DNA of 64,000 nucleotides from contig CBDFIO010000002.1 of assembly GCA_965248155.1 (NCBI GenBank), positions 744,001-808,000 of the forward strand. Direction: 5' to 3'. Below, one piece after another: positions 46,920 to 55,539 of the stretch. Numbering within the stretch: position 1 is the stretch's first letter; every line of letters begins with the position of its first letter. This stretch comes from RFSX01 sp965248155. Lineage in GTDB: Bacteria > Bacteroidota > Bacteroidia > Chitinophagales > Saprospiraceae. Below the pieces are notes generated by a model that made no database searches, was not told where the DNA came from, and saw only the letters and a list, made by a program, of their open reading frames with translations. The position numbers and the translations under genes are program-made.

Positions 46920-48140
46920 ATGAAAATTTTATTAACAATTCTAATGCTAGGAGTATTCATCGGATCAGCGACAGGACAGTTTGAAATAAGCAATTCAAAT
47001 ACGACTAAAACACTACACGATGTTTTTTTCATAAACGAAAATGTTGGAATTGCAGTTGGTGACTCAGGAATAATCCTAAGAAGTGATGATGGAGGATTAA
47101 ATTGGATAACAATTCTTGAACTTGATTCAGTAGAATTCAGAAAAGTGAAATTTTGGGATGATCTCCATGGAATTGTAGTAGGAAGTGATATTTATACGAC
47201 TAATAATGGAGGAATTGAATGGATAGAATTAGAAATTGATAACGACTTTTTTTTCGATGTAGAACTTTTTCCAAACTCAAGAGCAATTGTTTCCGGAACT
47301 CCGAACAGATTACTTGAACTCAATTCATTCGGACAATTGTTGGACCAAATAGTTGGTGATTCGATGGATTTTAACATTAGTCATATGAGTTTTATCAATG
47401 ATTCTGTTGGATTTGCTCACAACTTTGAAGGTTCTGTTGTCACTTCTTTACTCAAAACTTATGATGGAGGAAGTAGTTGGGAACTAATAGAGATAGAATC
47501 TAGTGAAGAATTCACGTTCATTGAAGACATAAGTTTTATTTCAGATAATATTGGATTTAGAGGAGGATGGTATAACCCACATTTAATGAAAACAATAGAT
47601 GGAGGATTAAATTGGTTTCAAACTTCAAATGGGGATTCAAGTAGTCAAAATGACTTTTGGGCATCTATTTATGACTTCCATATTAAAATGAATCAACCTT
47701 ATTCCTATTACGCTTGTGGATGGTATGGAGAGATATTCAGATCAGTGGATGGAGGTACAACATGGGATAAACTTAATTCACCACTACCACGCTCAATATC
47801 CCTTAGAGGAATATTTTTTATAGATGACTTCACTGGTTGGGCTGTTGGTGATAATGGAACTATAATAAAAACAACTAATGGAGGAGGTTTAACATCTACA
47901 GACAATTTTTATCAAGAAGAAATCGACTTGTATCCTAATCCGTTTTATAATAGAATAAATATTAAGAATGTAGAAGACGAGAAAATCGATAGAATTCTAC
48001 TATATAATTCATCAGGCTTATTGTTGGATGACTTAAGTACTGAATCGTGTTTAAATATGAATTGGTTGTTGAGTGGAATCTATTTTTTGGAAATTCAAAC
48101 TACAAAAAAGAAATACATAAAGAAAATCACCAAATTGTGA
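46920..48140 (+). CDS. secreted Ycf48/Hcf136-like beta-propeller protein with T9SS tail
   Basis: A 406-residue protein with a signal peptide (MKILLTILMLGVFIGSATGQ). The repeats are typical of the Ycf48/BNR sialidase-like propeller: VFFINENVGIAVGDSG, ILRSDDGGLNWI, IYTTNNGGIEWIELE, TYDGGSSWELIEIES and FIDDFTGWAVGDNGTIIKTT. A type A T9SS tail (DLYPNPFYNRINIKN) follows. In Bacteroidota these are secreted surface proteins of unknown ligand, unlike the photosystem assembly role in cyanobacteria. The gene is bracketed by the inverted 10-mer GTTACATGGC/GCCATGTAAC, 16 bp before the start and 4 bp after the stop. Confidence 0.88.
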   Translation: MKILLTILMLGVFIGSATGQFEISNSNTTKTLHDVFFINENVGIAVGDSGIILRSDDGGLNWITILELDSVEFRKVKFWDDLHGIVVGSDIYTTNNGGIEWIELEIDNDFFFDVELFPNSRAIVSGTPNRLLELNSFGQLLDQIVGDSMDFNISHMSFINDSVGFAHNFEGSVVTSLLKTYDGGSSWELIEIESSEEFTFIEDISFISDNIGFRGGWYNPHLMKTIDGGLNWFQTSNGDSSSQNDFWASIYDFHIKMNQPYSYYACGWYGEIFRSVDGGTTWDKLNSPLPRSISLRGIFFIDDFTGWAVGDNGTIIKTTNGGGLTSTDNFYQEEIDLYPNPFYNRINIKNVEDEKIDRILLYNSSGLLLDDLSTESCLNMNWLLSGIYFLEIQTTKKKYIKKITKL

Positions 48141-48300
48141 ATACGCCATGTAACACAGGTAGCTGATGCACAACCTTCATTTCAGCAAGCCATTTATTAA
48201 TAATTCATACGATCCTACATGGTGGTTTACAATCCAAAAACTAAAGGTGGTGCTTTGTTGGTTTTTACAAGTGTATCCCGTCAGCAAAAAGTGGACTGAT

Positions 48301-48479
48301 TAAGTACAAAAGGAAAAAAACTATAGGGACTTAGAATGCATACAGTAGAAGCAGTGTTTGGTTCATTGCAACAATATTATGGATTGAGGTGGATGAACCT
48401 AAGAGGTAAGGACAATGCGAATAAAGTGATGCTGATGTCCACTGCTGCATTCAATTTAAAAAAATGGATGAAAAAATAG
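48301..48479 (+). pseudogene. IS1182-like transposase 3' tail (unit A)
   Basis: About 60 codons matching the C-terminus of the transposase remnant at 56155: LRMHTVEAVFGSLQQYYGLR, then WMNLRGKDNANKVML and a stop. A TAG lies inside it (TAC changed to TAG before GLRMH). It forms the left part of the duplicated FISUMP unit; similar tails are at 50243, 56155 and 59650. Confidence 0.7.
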
Positions 48480-48938
48480 TAAGAGAGGCTGAAATTGCAT
48501 CAATTAAAGGCATTATTAAACATTAGATGAGAGCAAAGTCAGAATATTCGTATTTTAGTTACCTGAGTCATAATACTGAAACTCAGTGCAATACTTGTGT
48601 TTAGAAACAGGCTCAATGTGTATAGTGCATAGCTACCCTTCGGGATAGCTACGACACCATACACGGAACGTTACTTGCCATCTGGATAAAAATTAAATTG
48701 CAATCTCAACATATTTTCATGTGGGCATTGGATGCATGCAATTTCAAAAAAATAGGATTCCTCAGAAAAAAATTCTGGACTGCTATCCAATATATACAAA
48801 CATTTTTTTTATTTTCGTTAAAACAATTTAACGAATCAGCTGTGATAAGAGAATATTTGGATTTATTCTGCCCTCCTCAAGGGGTTGTGCATTATGTCTC
48901 TAGGCAGCTGTAATGGAATCCTAGAAAAATTAGAACTA
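48480..48938. other. conserved leader region of the FISUMP unit
   Basis: About 460 bases repeated almost identically before each FISUMP gene (also at about 50437-50894 and 56733-57146). It contains an inverted repeat GTAGCTA/TAGCTAC (GCATAGCTACCCTTCGGGAT and on) around a TTCGG loop near 48630. No ORF is convincing; it presumably holds the promoter and leader. Confidence 0.55.
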
Positions 48939-50060
48939 ATGAAAAGACTTATTAAAAATGGACTCTCGATTACTTTTTTGCTGCTGTGTATCTTCACAAA
49001 TATCCAAGCCCAAAACCTTGAAGTAGAAGGAAAAGCAAAGATTACAGAAATGGAATTAAAGAACGATGCTGATAGTGTAGTTGTCGTTTTGCCTGATGGT
49101 AGATTGGCAAGGCGGGATGTGTCTACTTTAGCAGAATTTCAGATCTTGAGTATTTCAACCGATACAGTTTTTTTATCAAATGGAGGGTTTGTGAAGTTGC
49201 CAGTTGACCTTGTGGATGATGCAGATGCAGATCCGAGCAATGAAATTCAAAATCTAAGTGAAGTCCTTACAGAAAGCAATGATGCCGGTACATTAGCCAT
49301 TATCAATTTGGCAGATCCGACGAATGCCCAGGATGCGGTGACCAAGGCTTATATAGATCAGATGGCTGAAATTTTTCTGAATGCGGGTCTTAATGGAGTC
49401 GTTATGGATATAGACGAAAACACCTACAAAACGATAAAGATAGACACGCAGCTATGGATGGCAGAGAACCTGAAGACGACGCGGTATAACGATGGGACAG
49501 TGATTCCGAAATTGACAAACAGTGCGGCGGACAGTGCGGCGTGGTCAAATCTGACGACCCCGGCATACAGTTGGTACGACAATGATTCGACGAAATATGC
49601 AAAGTTATATGGTGCCTTATACAATTATTATACTGTAGCCGATACGAACAGTCTGAATGTGTGCCCGACAGGCTGGCATGTCCCTACGGATGCGGAGTGG
49701 ACAGGATTAACCGATTTTTTGACTAATAACGCCTATGGCTATGGGGGTAGCGGAACGGATATAGGGAAATCTATGGCATCTACATTTGGGTGGACGGATT
49801 CTTCTGGAACGGTAGGGGATGTAGGTAACGATCAGGGCACAAATAACAGCAGCGGTTTTGCAGGGCTTCCGGGCGGCATCCGTAGCAACGATGCGAATTT
49901 CAAAGACATTGGTGACTACGGCTACTGGTGGAGTTCTTCAAAGGACGATACTGATACTTCGAGCGCCTGGAGTCGCTTCCTGGACTATAGCAGTGGCGAT
50001 GTAAGCAGGTACAGCGGCAATAAGAAGTCTGGATATTCTGTTCGTTGTCTCAGGGATTGA
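48939..50060 (+). CDS. FISUMP-domain secreted protein A, putative DGR target
   Basis: A 373-residue protein starting at MKRLIKNGLSITFLLLCIFT (signal peptide). An upstream in-frame start at 48885 would bury the leader. Residues ~26-160 form an acidic coiled N-terminal region with GKAKITEMELKNDADSVVVV. From ~163 to the end is a FISUMP (Fibrobacter succinogenes major paralogous) domain: QLWMAENLKTTRY, LYGALYNYYTV, VCPTGWHVPTDAEW, SSGFAGLPGG and SGYSVRCLRD. FISUMP domains are related to C-type-lectin or FGE-type folds, the usual target fold of diversity-generating retroelements. Its paralogues at 50895 and 57147 match closely except in residues ~315-365. No T9SS tail is present. Confidence 0.85.
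   Translation: MKRLIKNGLSITFLLLCIFTNIQAQNLEVEGKAKITEMELKNDADSVVVVLPDGRLARRDVSTLAEFQILSISTDTVFLSNGGFVKLPVDLVDDADADPSNEIQNLSEVLTESNDAGTLAIINLADPTNAQDAVTKAYIDQMAEIFLNAGLNGVVMDIDENTYKTIKIDTQLWMAENLKTTRYNDGTVIPKLTNSAADSAAWSNLTTPAYSWYDNDSTKYAKLYGALYNYYTVADTNSLNVCPTGWHVPTDAEWTGLTDFLTNNAYGYGGSGTDIGKSMASTFGWTDSSGTVGDVGNDQGTNNSSGFAGLPGGIRSNDANFKDIGDYGYWWSSSKDDTDTSSAWSRFLDYSSGDVSRYSGNKKSGYSVRCLRD
49861..50057 (+). repeat. variable region (VR) of FISUMP gene A
   Basis: It begins with the same CAGGGCTTCCGGGCGGCATC as the template at 52501 and runs to the conserved TATTCTGTTCGTTGTCTC end. Against the template, in the part without gaps, I count 20 base differences; 16 fall on template adenines (for example AAC to AGC, GAC, TAC or TTC). 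Confidence 0.75.
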
Positions 50061-50085
50061 CGATTTGGTTATTTGACAATATAAA

Positions 50086-50106
50086 CCCCGCCAAACAAAG
50101 GCGGGG
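50086..50106 (+). terminator. GC-rich hairpin after FISUMP gene A
   Basis: CCCCGCC pairs with GGCGGGG around an AAACAAA loop, 26 bp after the stop, followed by an AT-rich stretch. It may be a terminator. In DGRs a hairpin just past the VR also helps target recognition. Confidence 0.75.
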
Positions 50107-50242
50107 TCGATTTATTTTTAGTAAAGATAGATGAGTCTTCATAATGAGTTACCGGTTTATAAAGCAAGTTATGATCTATTATTAGTGATATTCGAGTTCA
50201 CCAAAAGTTTTAGTAGGGAATATAAATATACTGTAGGTGAGA

Positions 50243-50436
50243 ATGAGCAAGAGACTTAAGAGTACAAAGGAAAAAAACTATAGGGACTTAGAATGCATAT
50301 AGTAGAAGCAGTGTTTGGTTCATTGCAACAATATTATGGATTGAGGTGGATGAGCCTAAGAGGTAAGGACAATGCGAGTAAAGTGATGCTGATGTCCGCT
50401 GCTGCATTCAATTTAAAGAAATAGATGAAAAAATAG
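50243..50436 (+). pseudogene. IS1182-like transposase 3' tail (unit B)
   Basis: The same tail as at 48301 and 56155, beginning MSKRLKSTKEK directly after the FISUMP downstream sequence (joint at CTGTAGGTGAGA). It contains the TAC-to-TAG change and a second stop (TAG for TGG in AAGAAATAG). Confidence 0.7.
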
Positions 50437-50894
50437 TAAGAGAGGCTGAAATTGCATCAATTAAAGGCATTATTAAGCATTATATGAGAGCAAAGTCATA
50501 ATATTCGTATTTTAGTTACCTGAGTCATAATACTGAAACTCAGTGCAATACTTGTGTTTAGAAACAGGCTCAATGTGTATAGTGCATAGCTACCCTTCGG
50601 GATAGCTACGACCCCATACACGGAACGTTACTTGCCATCTGGATAAAAATTAAATTGCAATCTCAACATATTTTCATGTGGACATTGGATGCATGCAATT
50701 TCAAAAAAATAGAATTCCTCAGAAAAAAAATTCTGGACTGCTATCCAATATAACAAACATTTTTTTATTTTCGTTAAAACAATTTAACGAATCAGCTGTG
50801 ATAAGAGAATATTTGGATTTATTCTGCCCTCCTCAAGGGGTTGTGTATTATGTCTCCAGGCAGCTGTAATGGAATCCTAGAAAAATTAGAACTA

Positions 50895-52004
50895 ATGAAA
50901 AGACTTATTATAAATGGACTCTCGATTACTTTTTTGCTGCTGTGTATCTTCACAAATATCCAAGCCCAAAACCTTGAAGTAGAAGGAAAAGCAAAGATTA
51001 CAGAAATGGAATTAAAGAACGATGCTGATAGTGTAGTTGTCGTTTTGCCTGATGGTACATTGGCAAGGCGGGATGTGTCTACTTTAGCAGAATTTCAGAT
51101 CTTGAGTATTTCAAACGATACAGTTTTTTTATCAAATGGAGGGTTTGTGAAGTTGCCAGTTGACCTTGTGGATGATACAGATGCAGATCCGAGCAATGAA
51201 ATTCAAAATCTAAGTGAAGTCCTTACAGAAAGCAATGATGCCGATTCATTCGCCATTATCAATTTGGCAGATCCGACGAATGCCCAGGATGCGGTGACCA
51301 AGGCTTATATAGATCAGATGGCTGAAATTTTGCTGAATGCGGGTCTTAATGGAGTCGTTATGGATATAGACGGAAACACCTACAAAACGATAAAGATAGG
51401 CACGCAGGTATGGATGGCAGAGAACCTGAAGACGACGCGGTATAACGATGGATCAGCTATTCCATTGGTAACAGATAATACAGCTTGGGAAAATCTTAAT
51501 ACTCCAGCGTACAGTTGGTACGGCAATGATTCGACGTTAAATGCAAAGTTATATGGTGCCTTATACAATTATTATACTGTAGCTGTAGCCGATACGACGA
51601 ACAATGTGTGCCCGACAGGCTGGCATGTACCTACGGATACGGCGTGGGGAGTATTAACCATTTTTTTGAGTAATAACGGCTATGGCTATGGGGGTAGTGG
51701 ATCGGATATAGGGAAATCTATGGCATCTACATTTGGGTGGACGAGTTCTGGAACGGCAGGGAATATAGGTAACGATCAGGCCACAAATAACAGCAGCGGT
51801 TTTGCAGGGCTTCCGGGCGGCTACCGTAACTACAATGGGACTTTCGAAGACATTGGTAACTACGGCTACTGGTGGTGTTCTTCAGAGGACGAGAGCGATC
51901 CAAACTACGCCTGGCATCACTACCTGAACTATAGCAGTGAGGGTGTAACCAGCAATCCCGACTATAAGGAGTATGGATATTCTGTTCGTTGTCTCAGGGA
52001 TTGA
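50895..52004 (+). CDS. FISUMP-domain secreted protein B, putative DGR target
   Basis: A 369-residue paralogue of protein A, nearly identical through the leader and the N-terminal region and up to MAENLKTTRYNDG. Differences then concentrate in the insert SAIPLVTDNTAWENLNTPAY and, above all, in the last 65 residues (GGYRNYNGTFEDIGNYGYWW, DESDPNYAWHHYLNY, GVTSNPDYKEYGYSVRCLRD). It is the copy closest to the Avd-like fragment and the template repeat, in the position a DGR target gene usually takes. The frame is intact, the signal peptide is present, and a GC-rich hairpin (52030-52046) follows the stop. Confidence 0.85.
   Translation: MKRLIINGLSITFLLLCIFTNIQAQNLEVEGKAKITEMELKNDADSVVVVLPDGTLARRDVSTLAEFQILSISNDTVFLSNGGFVKLPVDLVDDTDADPSNEIQNLSEVLTESNDADSFAIINLADPTNAQDAVTKAYIDQMAEILLNAGLNGVVMDIDGNTYKTIKIGTQVWMAENLKTTRYNDGSAIPLVTDNTAWENLNTPAYSWYGNDSTLNAKLYGALYNYYTVAVADTTNNVCPTGWHVPTDTAWGVLTIFLSNNGYGYGGSGSDIGKSMASTFGWTSSGTAGNIGNDQATNNSSGFAGLPGGYRNYNGTFEDIGNYGYWWCSSEDESDPNYAWHHYLNYSSEGVTSNPDYKEYGYSVRCLRD
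51805..52004 (+). repeat. variable region (VR) of FISUMP gene B
   Basis: It aligns with the template at 52501 from CAGGGCTTCCGGGCGGC. By hand count 16 of 21 base differences in the gap-free part fall on template adenines. The VR is two codons longer than the template in the SEN/DES segment, so this template is not its direct, unchanged source. Confidence 0.72.
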
Positions 52005-52029
52005 CAATTTGGTTATTTGACAATATAAA

Positions 52030-52046
52030 CCCCGCCAAAGGCGGGG
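52030..52046 (+). terminator. GC-rich hairpin after FISUMP gene B
   Basis: CCCCGCC-AAA-GGCGGGG. The stem is identical to that after gene A and the loop is shortened to three bases. Confidence 0.75.
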
Positions 52047-52179
52047 CCGATTTATTTTTAGTAAAGATAGATGAGTCTTCATAATGAGTTACCGGTTTAT
52101 AAAGCTAGTTATGATCTATTATTAGTGATATTCGAGTTCACCAAAAGTTTTAGTAGGGAATATAAAAATACTGTAGGTG

Positions 52180-52351
52180 AGAGCATATGTAGGTGAGAGC
52201 ATAAAGAAAGAGACCGTTGAGCTGCTTACACTGATTTATCCGGCTGATGAAGGACATGAAGCAAATAAACTTAAAGAAGTTTGTCGAAGTAAATAAATCA
52301 GTTGAAAATGTATCACAACAATTGACAGGTTGGCAAAAATCCATGCAATAA
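52180..52351 (+). pseudogene. remnant of a DGR accessory (Avd-like, four-helix bundle) gene
   Basis: Two fragments in different frames. The first reads GESIKKETVELLTLIYPAD (from 52195) and the second KDMKQINLKKFVEVNKSVEN followed by VSQQLTGWQKSMQ and a stop (to 52351). An N-terminal KKETVELLTLIY helix and a C-terminal LTGWQKSM helix are what I expect of small Avd-type four-helix-bundle proteins, whose role is to bind the reverse transcriptase and template RNA. The middle ~40 codons are deleted. Its position between a target gene and the template repeat matches standard DGR order. The family call rests on memory of the pattern and not on a search. Confidence 0.6.
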
Positions 52352-52497
52352 AAAAGAAAATTTCCAGTGAGAGTCCTGTATAGCCAAGGTGTACAGGAGG
52401 GTGCTTATTAAATCCGGTAACCCGCTGCTGTTGTAAAGACCATTAAGACTTTTGTCAATATGGTAAGCAGCAGCTAAAACAACAGTGGTTACTTGAA
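52352..52497 (+). ncRNA. structured spacer upstream of the template repeat
   Basis: Non-coding sequence with CCTGTA/TACAGG and GCTGCT/AGCAGC inverted pairs enclosing a further CCATTAAGACTTTTGTCAATA/TGG arm. In DGRs the DNA between avd and the template is transcribed and folds as part of the template RNA. Here this is inference from position and pairing only. Confidence 0.4.
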
Positions 52498-52632
52498 TTG
52501 CAGGGCTTCCGGGCGGCATCCGTAACAACAATGGAACATTCAACAACAATGGTAACAACGGCAACTGGTGGAGTTCTTCAGAGAACAATACAACAAACGC
52601 CTGGAGTCGCAACCTGAACTATAACAATGACA
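52498..52632 (+). repeat. DGR template repeat (TR), 3'-truncated
   Basis: The sequence copies the 3' part of the FISUMP genes, but nearly every variable codon is AAC or AAT. Translated, it reads GLPGGIRNNNGTFNNNGNNG, then NWWSSSENNTTNAWSRNLNY and NND. Invariant codons (GGT, GGC, TGG TGG, TCT TCA, GCC TGG, CTG, TAT) are the same as in the VRs. AAC-rich templates with adenine-directed change in the target copy are the hallmark of diversity-generating retroelements. The repeat stops at ~52632, lacking the last ~60 bases and the conserved GTTCGTTGTCTC end (initiation of mutagenic homing region), where sequence of another gene begins. Confidence 0.8.
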
Positions 52633-53626
52633 AGAAAACAATGCACAACATGATATTATTCTAACTGATGGTATTACTGGTTCAAATCATGTAAACAAAA
52701 GGCAATGGAATGTTGTTGGCATGAATGGAAGTACACCTATTTCCGAGGCTGCAGGTAATACGTTCTCTCATAATGGAGTGCAATATGGTGATCTAAACAA
52801 TGAAGACTCATGGACTCATAGATACTACTACTCTGGCAATCTACCAGAAGAGCCGTTCGAGTATGATTCAGGGTGGGTGCCAGTTGAAGACTTAGCTAAT
52901 ACTACATGTTCAGAATTACTTTGCGAACCGCCTTGTCCAATCATAATTCATGAACCTGAACCAGATAAAGAAATTGTGAAGGATGATTATTTAATAATTA
53001 AAGACGATTGGGATAATACATGTACCTACTACATGCCCTACCCTCACAATCCATACATTACAAGCGTGAATATAGACCCAATTATTGGTGATCAATTGAC
53101 TGGATTACAACAATTAATCGATCCACTGATTTGCACAGGATTACAAACTGTAGCGAGCAATTCTACTGGAATAAATGAGGTTGACTACTACTGGTGGCTT
53201 AACCAAATTAATTCCTTCGAAGGACACTTGTGGCTGGCATCAGAATATGCATCAGATGGAAATTTTACACAAAGTGACAATATCATCAATACCATTCCAA
53301 ACAAGTGGCCTTTGCAAGCTTGGCAGATGGCAGACTTTAATAATTATGTTCATGTTTATAATGTAATTAAATCTGATAACTTCAAAAGCCTGTCAAATGC
53401 AAGTATAAACACTTTGCAAAGTATTTATAGTCAACATTCAGGATATGCTTCTGAATGGGCAGCAAATATCCTCAATGCTAATGGTATCAAAAAACCAATT
53501 AGGTATTACCTTCCTAGTACTATAAGATCCAGATCAAAAAAGGAATCGGGTTCAAATTCTCAGAATCTTCGCAAATTTGGTGTATATCCTAATCCATCTA
53601 CTTCAAAATTCGGTGTCTGCGCTTGA
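52631..53626 (+). pseudogene. fragment of a large T9SS protein fused to the truncated TR
   Basis: A frame open from 52631 (Met at 52721) encodes HDIILTDGITGSNHVNKRQW and ~290 further residues with an acidic, Cys-containing middle (CSELLCEPPCPIIIHEPEPD). It ends in the beginning of a T9SS tail (FGVYPNPSTSKF), which is cut at ~53605 and runs into GVCA and a stop. Both ends are therefore recombination joints: the left one with the DGR template and the right one with an opposite-strand signal-peptide fragment. I do not recognise the protein family. Confidence 0.65.
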
Positions 53627-53694
53627 AGGGTCAGAGACAAGAAAAATAGGAAGAAAATGATTGCATTTTTTAGCGATTGTATAATTGTTTTCAT
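53608..53694 (-). pseudogene. signal-peptide fragment of a lost gene
   Basis: ATG 53694 on the minus strand encodes MKTIIQSLKNAIIFFLFFLS followed by LTLQAQTPNFEVDG, a Sec leader and the typical start of S74/tail-fibre-like proteins (compare QQNNLDVEGHAKI in the gene at 22441). It is cut after ~29 codons at the joint with the T9SS fragment. Confidence 0.5.
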
Positions 53695-54063
53695 GGTTGG
53701 TATTTTCAAGGATTTAACAATTAAATGGGGACGAAATCTCATTAAAACAGACTTTCATCTATTACAAGATAATTTTCTCAGTTTATATGCAAGATTTCGT
53801 TGCTATAAACATTGGACTCTTTAAGATAAAAGAATTTTAAAATTATACATGCCAATAGATCAAGTAACGAGTTAGTAACCCTATCATTAAACTTGGGACC
53901 CATTAAAATAATTGCTGAATCCTTAGTTCTGAATCAATAATTATTTCTTGAAACCTTTGCACGGAGAGCGATCCTATAAACATTGTAGATGTCAATAAAA
54001 TAGTGGTTTTCAGGACATAAAAATCGAGGTGTTTTTTGTATTTTTCTGGTAAGATACTCAGCC
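53695..54063. other. gene-free DNA left of the IS5 transposase
   Basis: About 370 bases without a convincing gene. Part of it should be the left end of the IS5 element, but I cannot identify matching terminal inverted repeats. Confidence 0.4.
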
Positions 54064-55140
54064 ATGAAAAAGACATCATTACCGTATGCATCCTTTTCTG
54101 ACCCGTATGTAGAAAGATGAACAAGGAGGGCAAAATTTTTCAAAGAAGTGGATCAGATCATGAACTGGGAGTTGATAGAAAAGCAAATTGATCGATACTA
54201 TAGTCGTGGTCATAGTGCGGTGGGTCAAAGGGCATACCGTGGTTTATTGTTATTTAAGATGCTGCTGGTAGGTATATGGTATGGTTTGAGTGATGAGGGT
54301 TGTGAAGAGATGGTGAACGAGAATCTATCGGTCATGAGGTTTTGCGGGTTACGCTTAGAAGACGAGGTGCCGGATCATAGTACGTTGAGTCGTTTTCGGA
54401 CGGAGTTGAGTAAAAAAGGGGCATGGGCTGGGCTGTTGAGGCGGTTCAATTCCCAGCTTTGCCAGAGAGGTATTATGGTAAAGGAAGGCAAAGCGAAAGT
54501 AGATGCCACATTGACTGATACTCTCCGTAAGCCGAAGGGGAGAAAGACCTATGCTATTGCTGAGGATAGGAAAGAAGATGATCGAGAAGATCGGGATATG
54601 AGAGCGGAGGATAGGGTACATCAAGTCATGGAAGTACAATCGGGTGGTGCGGATGTGGAGGCCCGTTGGCTAAAGAAGCGAGGCCAGCTACACTACGGTT
54701 ACAAACAACATATTGCTGTGGATGAGGACGGTTTGATCCAAGGGGTACACACCACGACGGTGAATGAACATGACAGCAAGGGTTTACTGCCGGTATTAAG
54801 AAAGGTGTCCCGGTCGAAGAAGAAGGAAGTATGGGCAGATAAGGGTTACCAAGTGCCGGACAATATCGAGTATTTAAAAACGGAAAAGATAAAAGATCGG
54901 ATACAACAGAAGGCGTATCGGGGTCGTCCTTTAACTTATTGGCAGAAGCGCCGCAATGTGCTGATCAGTAAACAACGCTATAAGGTAGAGCGGACGTTTG
55001 GAAGTATGAAGAAGTGGTTCGGGGCTGGAGTTTGCCGATATGTAGGCATAAAGAAGACACACACTCAGCATGTCTTGGAGGCGATCGCTTACAATTTAAA
55101 GCGCAGTCCGGGGCTGGTATGGGCGAAGTGTGTCCAATAG
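54064..55140 (+). CDS. IS5-family transposase, in-frame TGA near the N-terminus
   Basis: The main frame (54148-55140, 330 residues) has the IS5 DDE core: D in KAKVDATLTDT, D in KEVWADKGYQVP and E in YKVERTFGSMKKWFG. The N-terminal DUF772-like region is LLFKMLLVGIWYGLSDEG and PDHSTLSRFR. The same frame extends upstream to an ATG at 54064 (MKKTSLPYASFSDPYVER) but meets a TGA at 54118-54120 where Arg (CGA) would fit; VERRTRRAKFFKEVDQI is the expected join. Initiation at the Met at 54148 would give a slightly shortened enzyme that may or may not work. The gene has higher GC than its surroundings, suggesting a recent arrival. Confidence 0.85.
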
Positions 55141-55280
55141 AGAAAAAAGGAGGAAAAGGGCTCTGAAAAGAGGAAAAAAGTGGTTCAACAGAAGTTAAAA
55201 ATATCTCAATTTGATCAAAATCAAATGAAATAGATTAATACCTGAAGGTAAAATAAAGATGAGCAGGGTAAGGTTTATTG

Positions 55281-55503
55281 TGCAAAGGTCTCAGTCAGTG
55301 AAAAGGATAGTAACCGCTTCAAAATCTCGTGCAACTGCTTTGCCATTTTCTTTCAATTCTGCAGCAATCTCGGCAGGTAGAATATTGAGTAATAAATTTT
55401 CTGAGCGATCCTTTTCAATTTGTAAGATAGCCGAAGATTTTCTGACAAAACTTAAGCGGCTATACAAGCCACCTGCAAAAATTAGCGCCAGTGTCTTGTC
55501 CTG
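55281..55503 (-). pseudogene. fragment of a class III adenylate/guanylate cyclase gene
   Basis: The minus strand encodes KTLALIFAGGLYSRLSFVRK followed by SENLLLNILPAEIAAELKEN and ARDFEAVTILFTD and a stop. NILPAEIAAELKENG...VTILFTD is the linker and first strand of class III cyclase domains, just before the metal-binding Asp region. Only ~70 codons remain; the catalytic domain is gone. It has no partner in the window. Confidence 0.65.
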
Positions 55504-55539
55504 ATATAGGTTGGCAGTTTTTTAACAAAACTAGTGACC

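Noticed and set aside
52313..52612. A 99-codon minus-strand ORF covering the template repeat
   Set aside because: It is the antisense of the AAC-rich template and its spacer. No leader, domain or homologous frame exists in the VRs, and the DGR explanation accounts for the sequence.
52140..54063. A DGR reverse transcriptase downstream of the template
   Set aside because: I looked in all frames for a YxDD-type motif and the usual RT blocks and found none. The stretch encodes a T9SS protein fragment instead.
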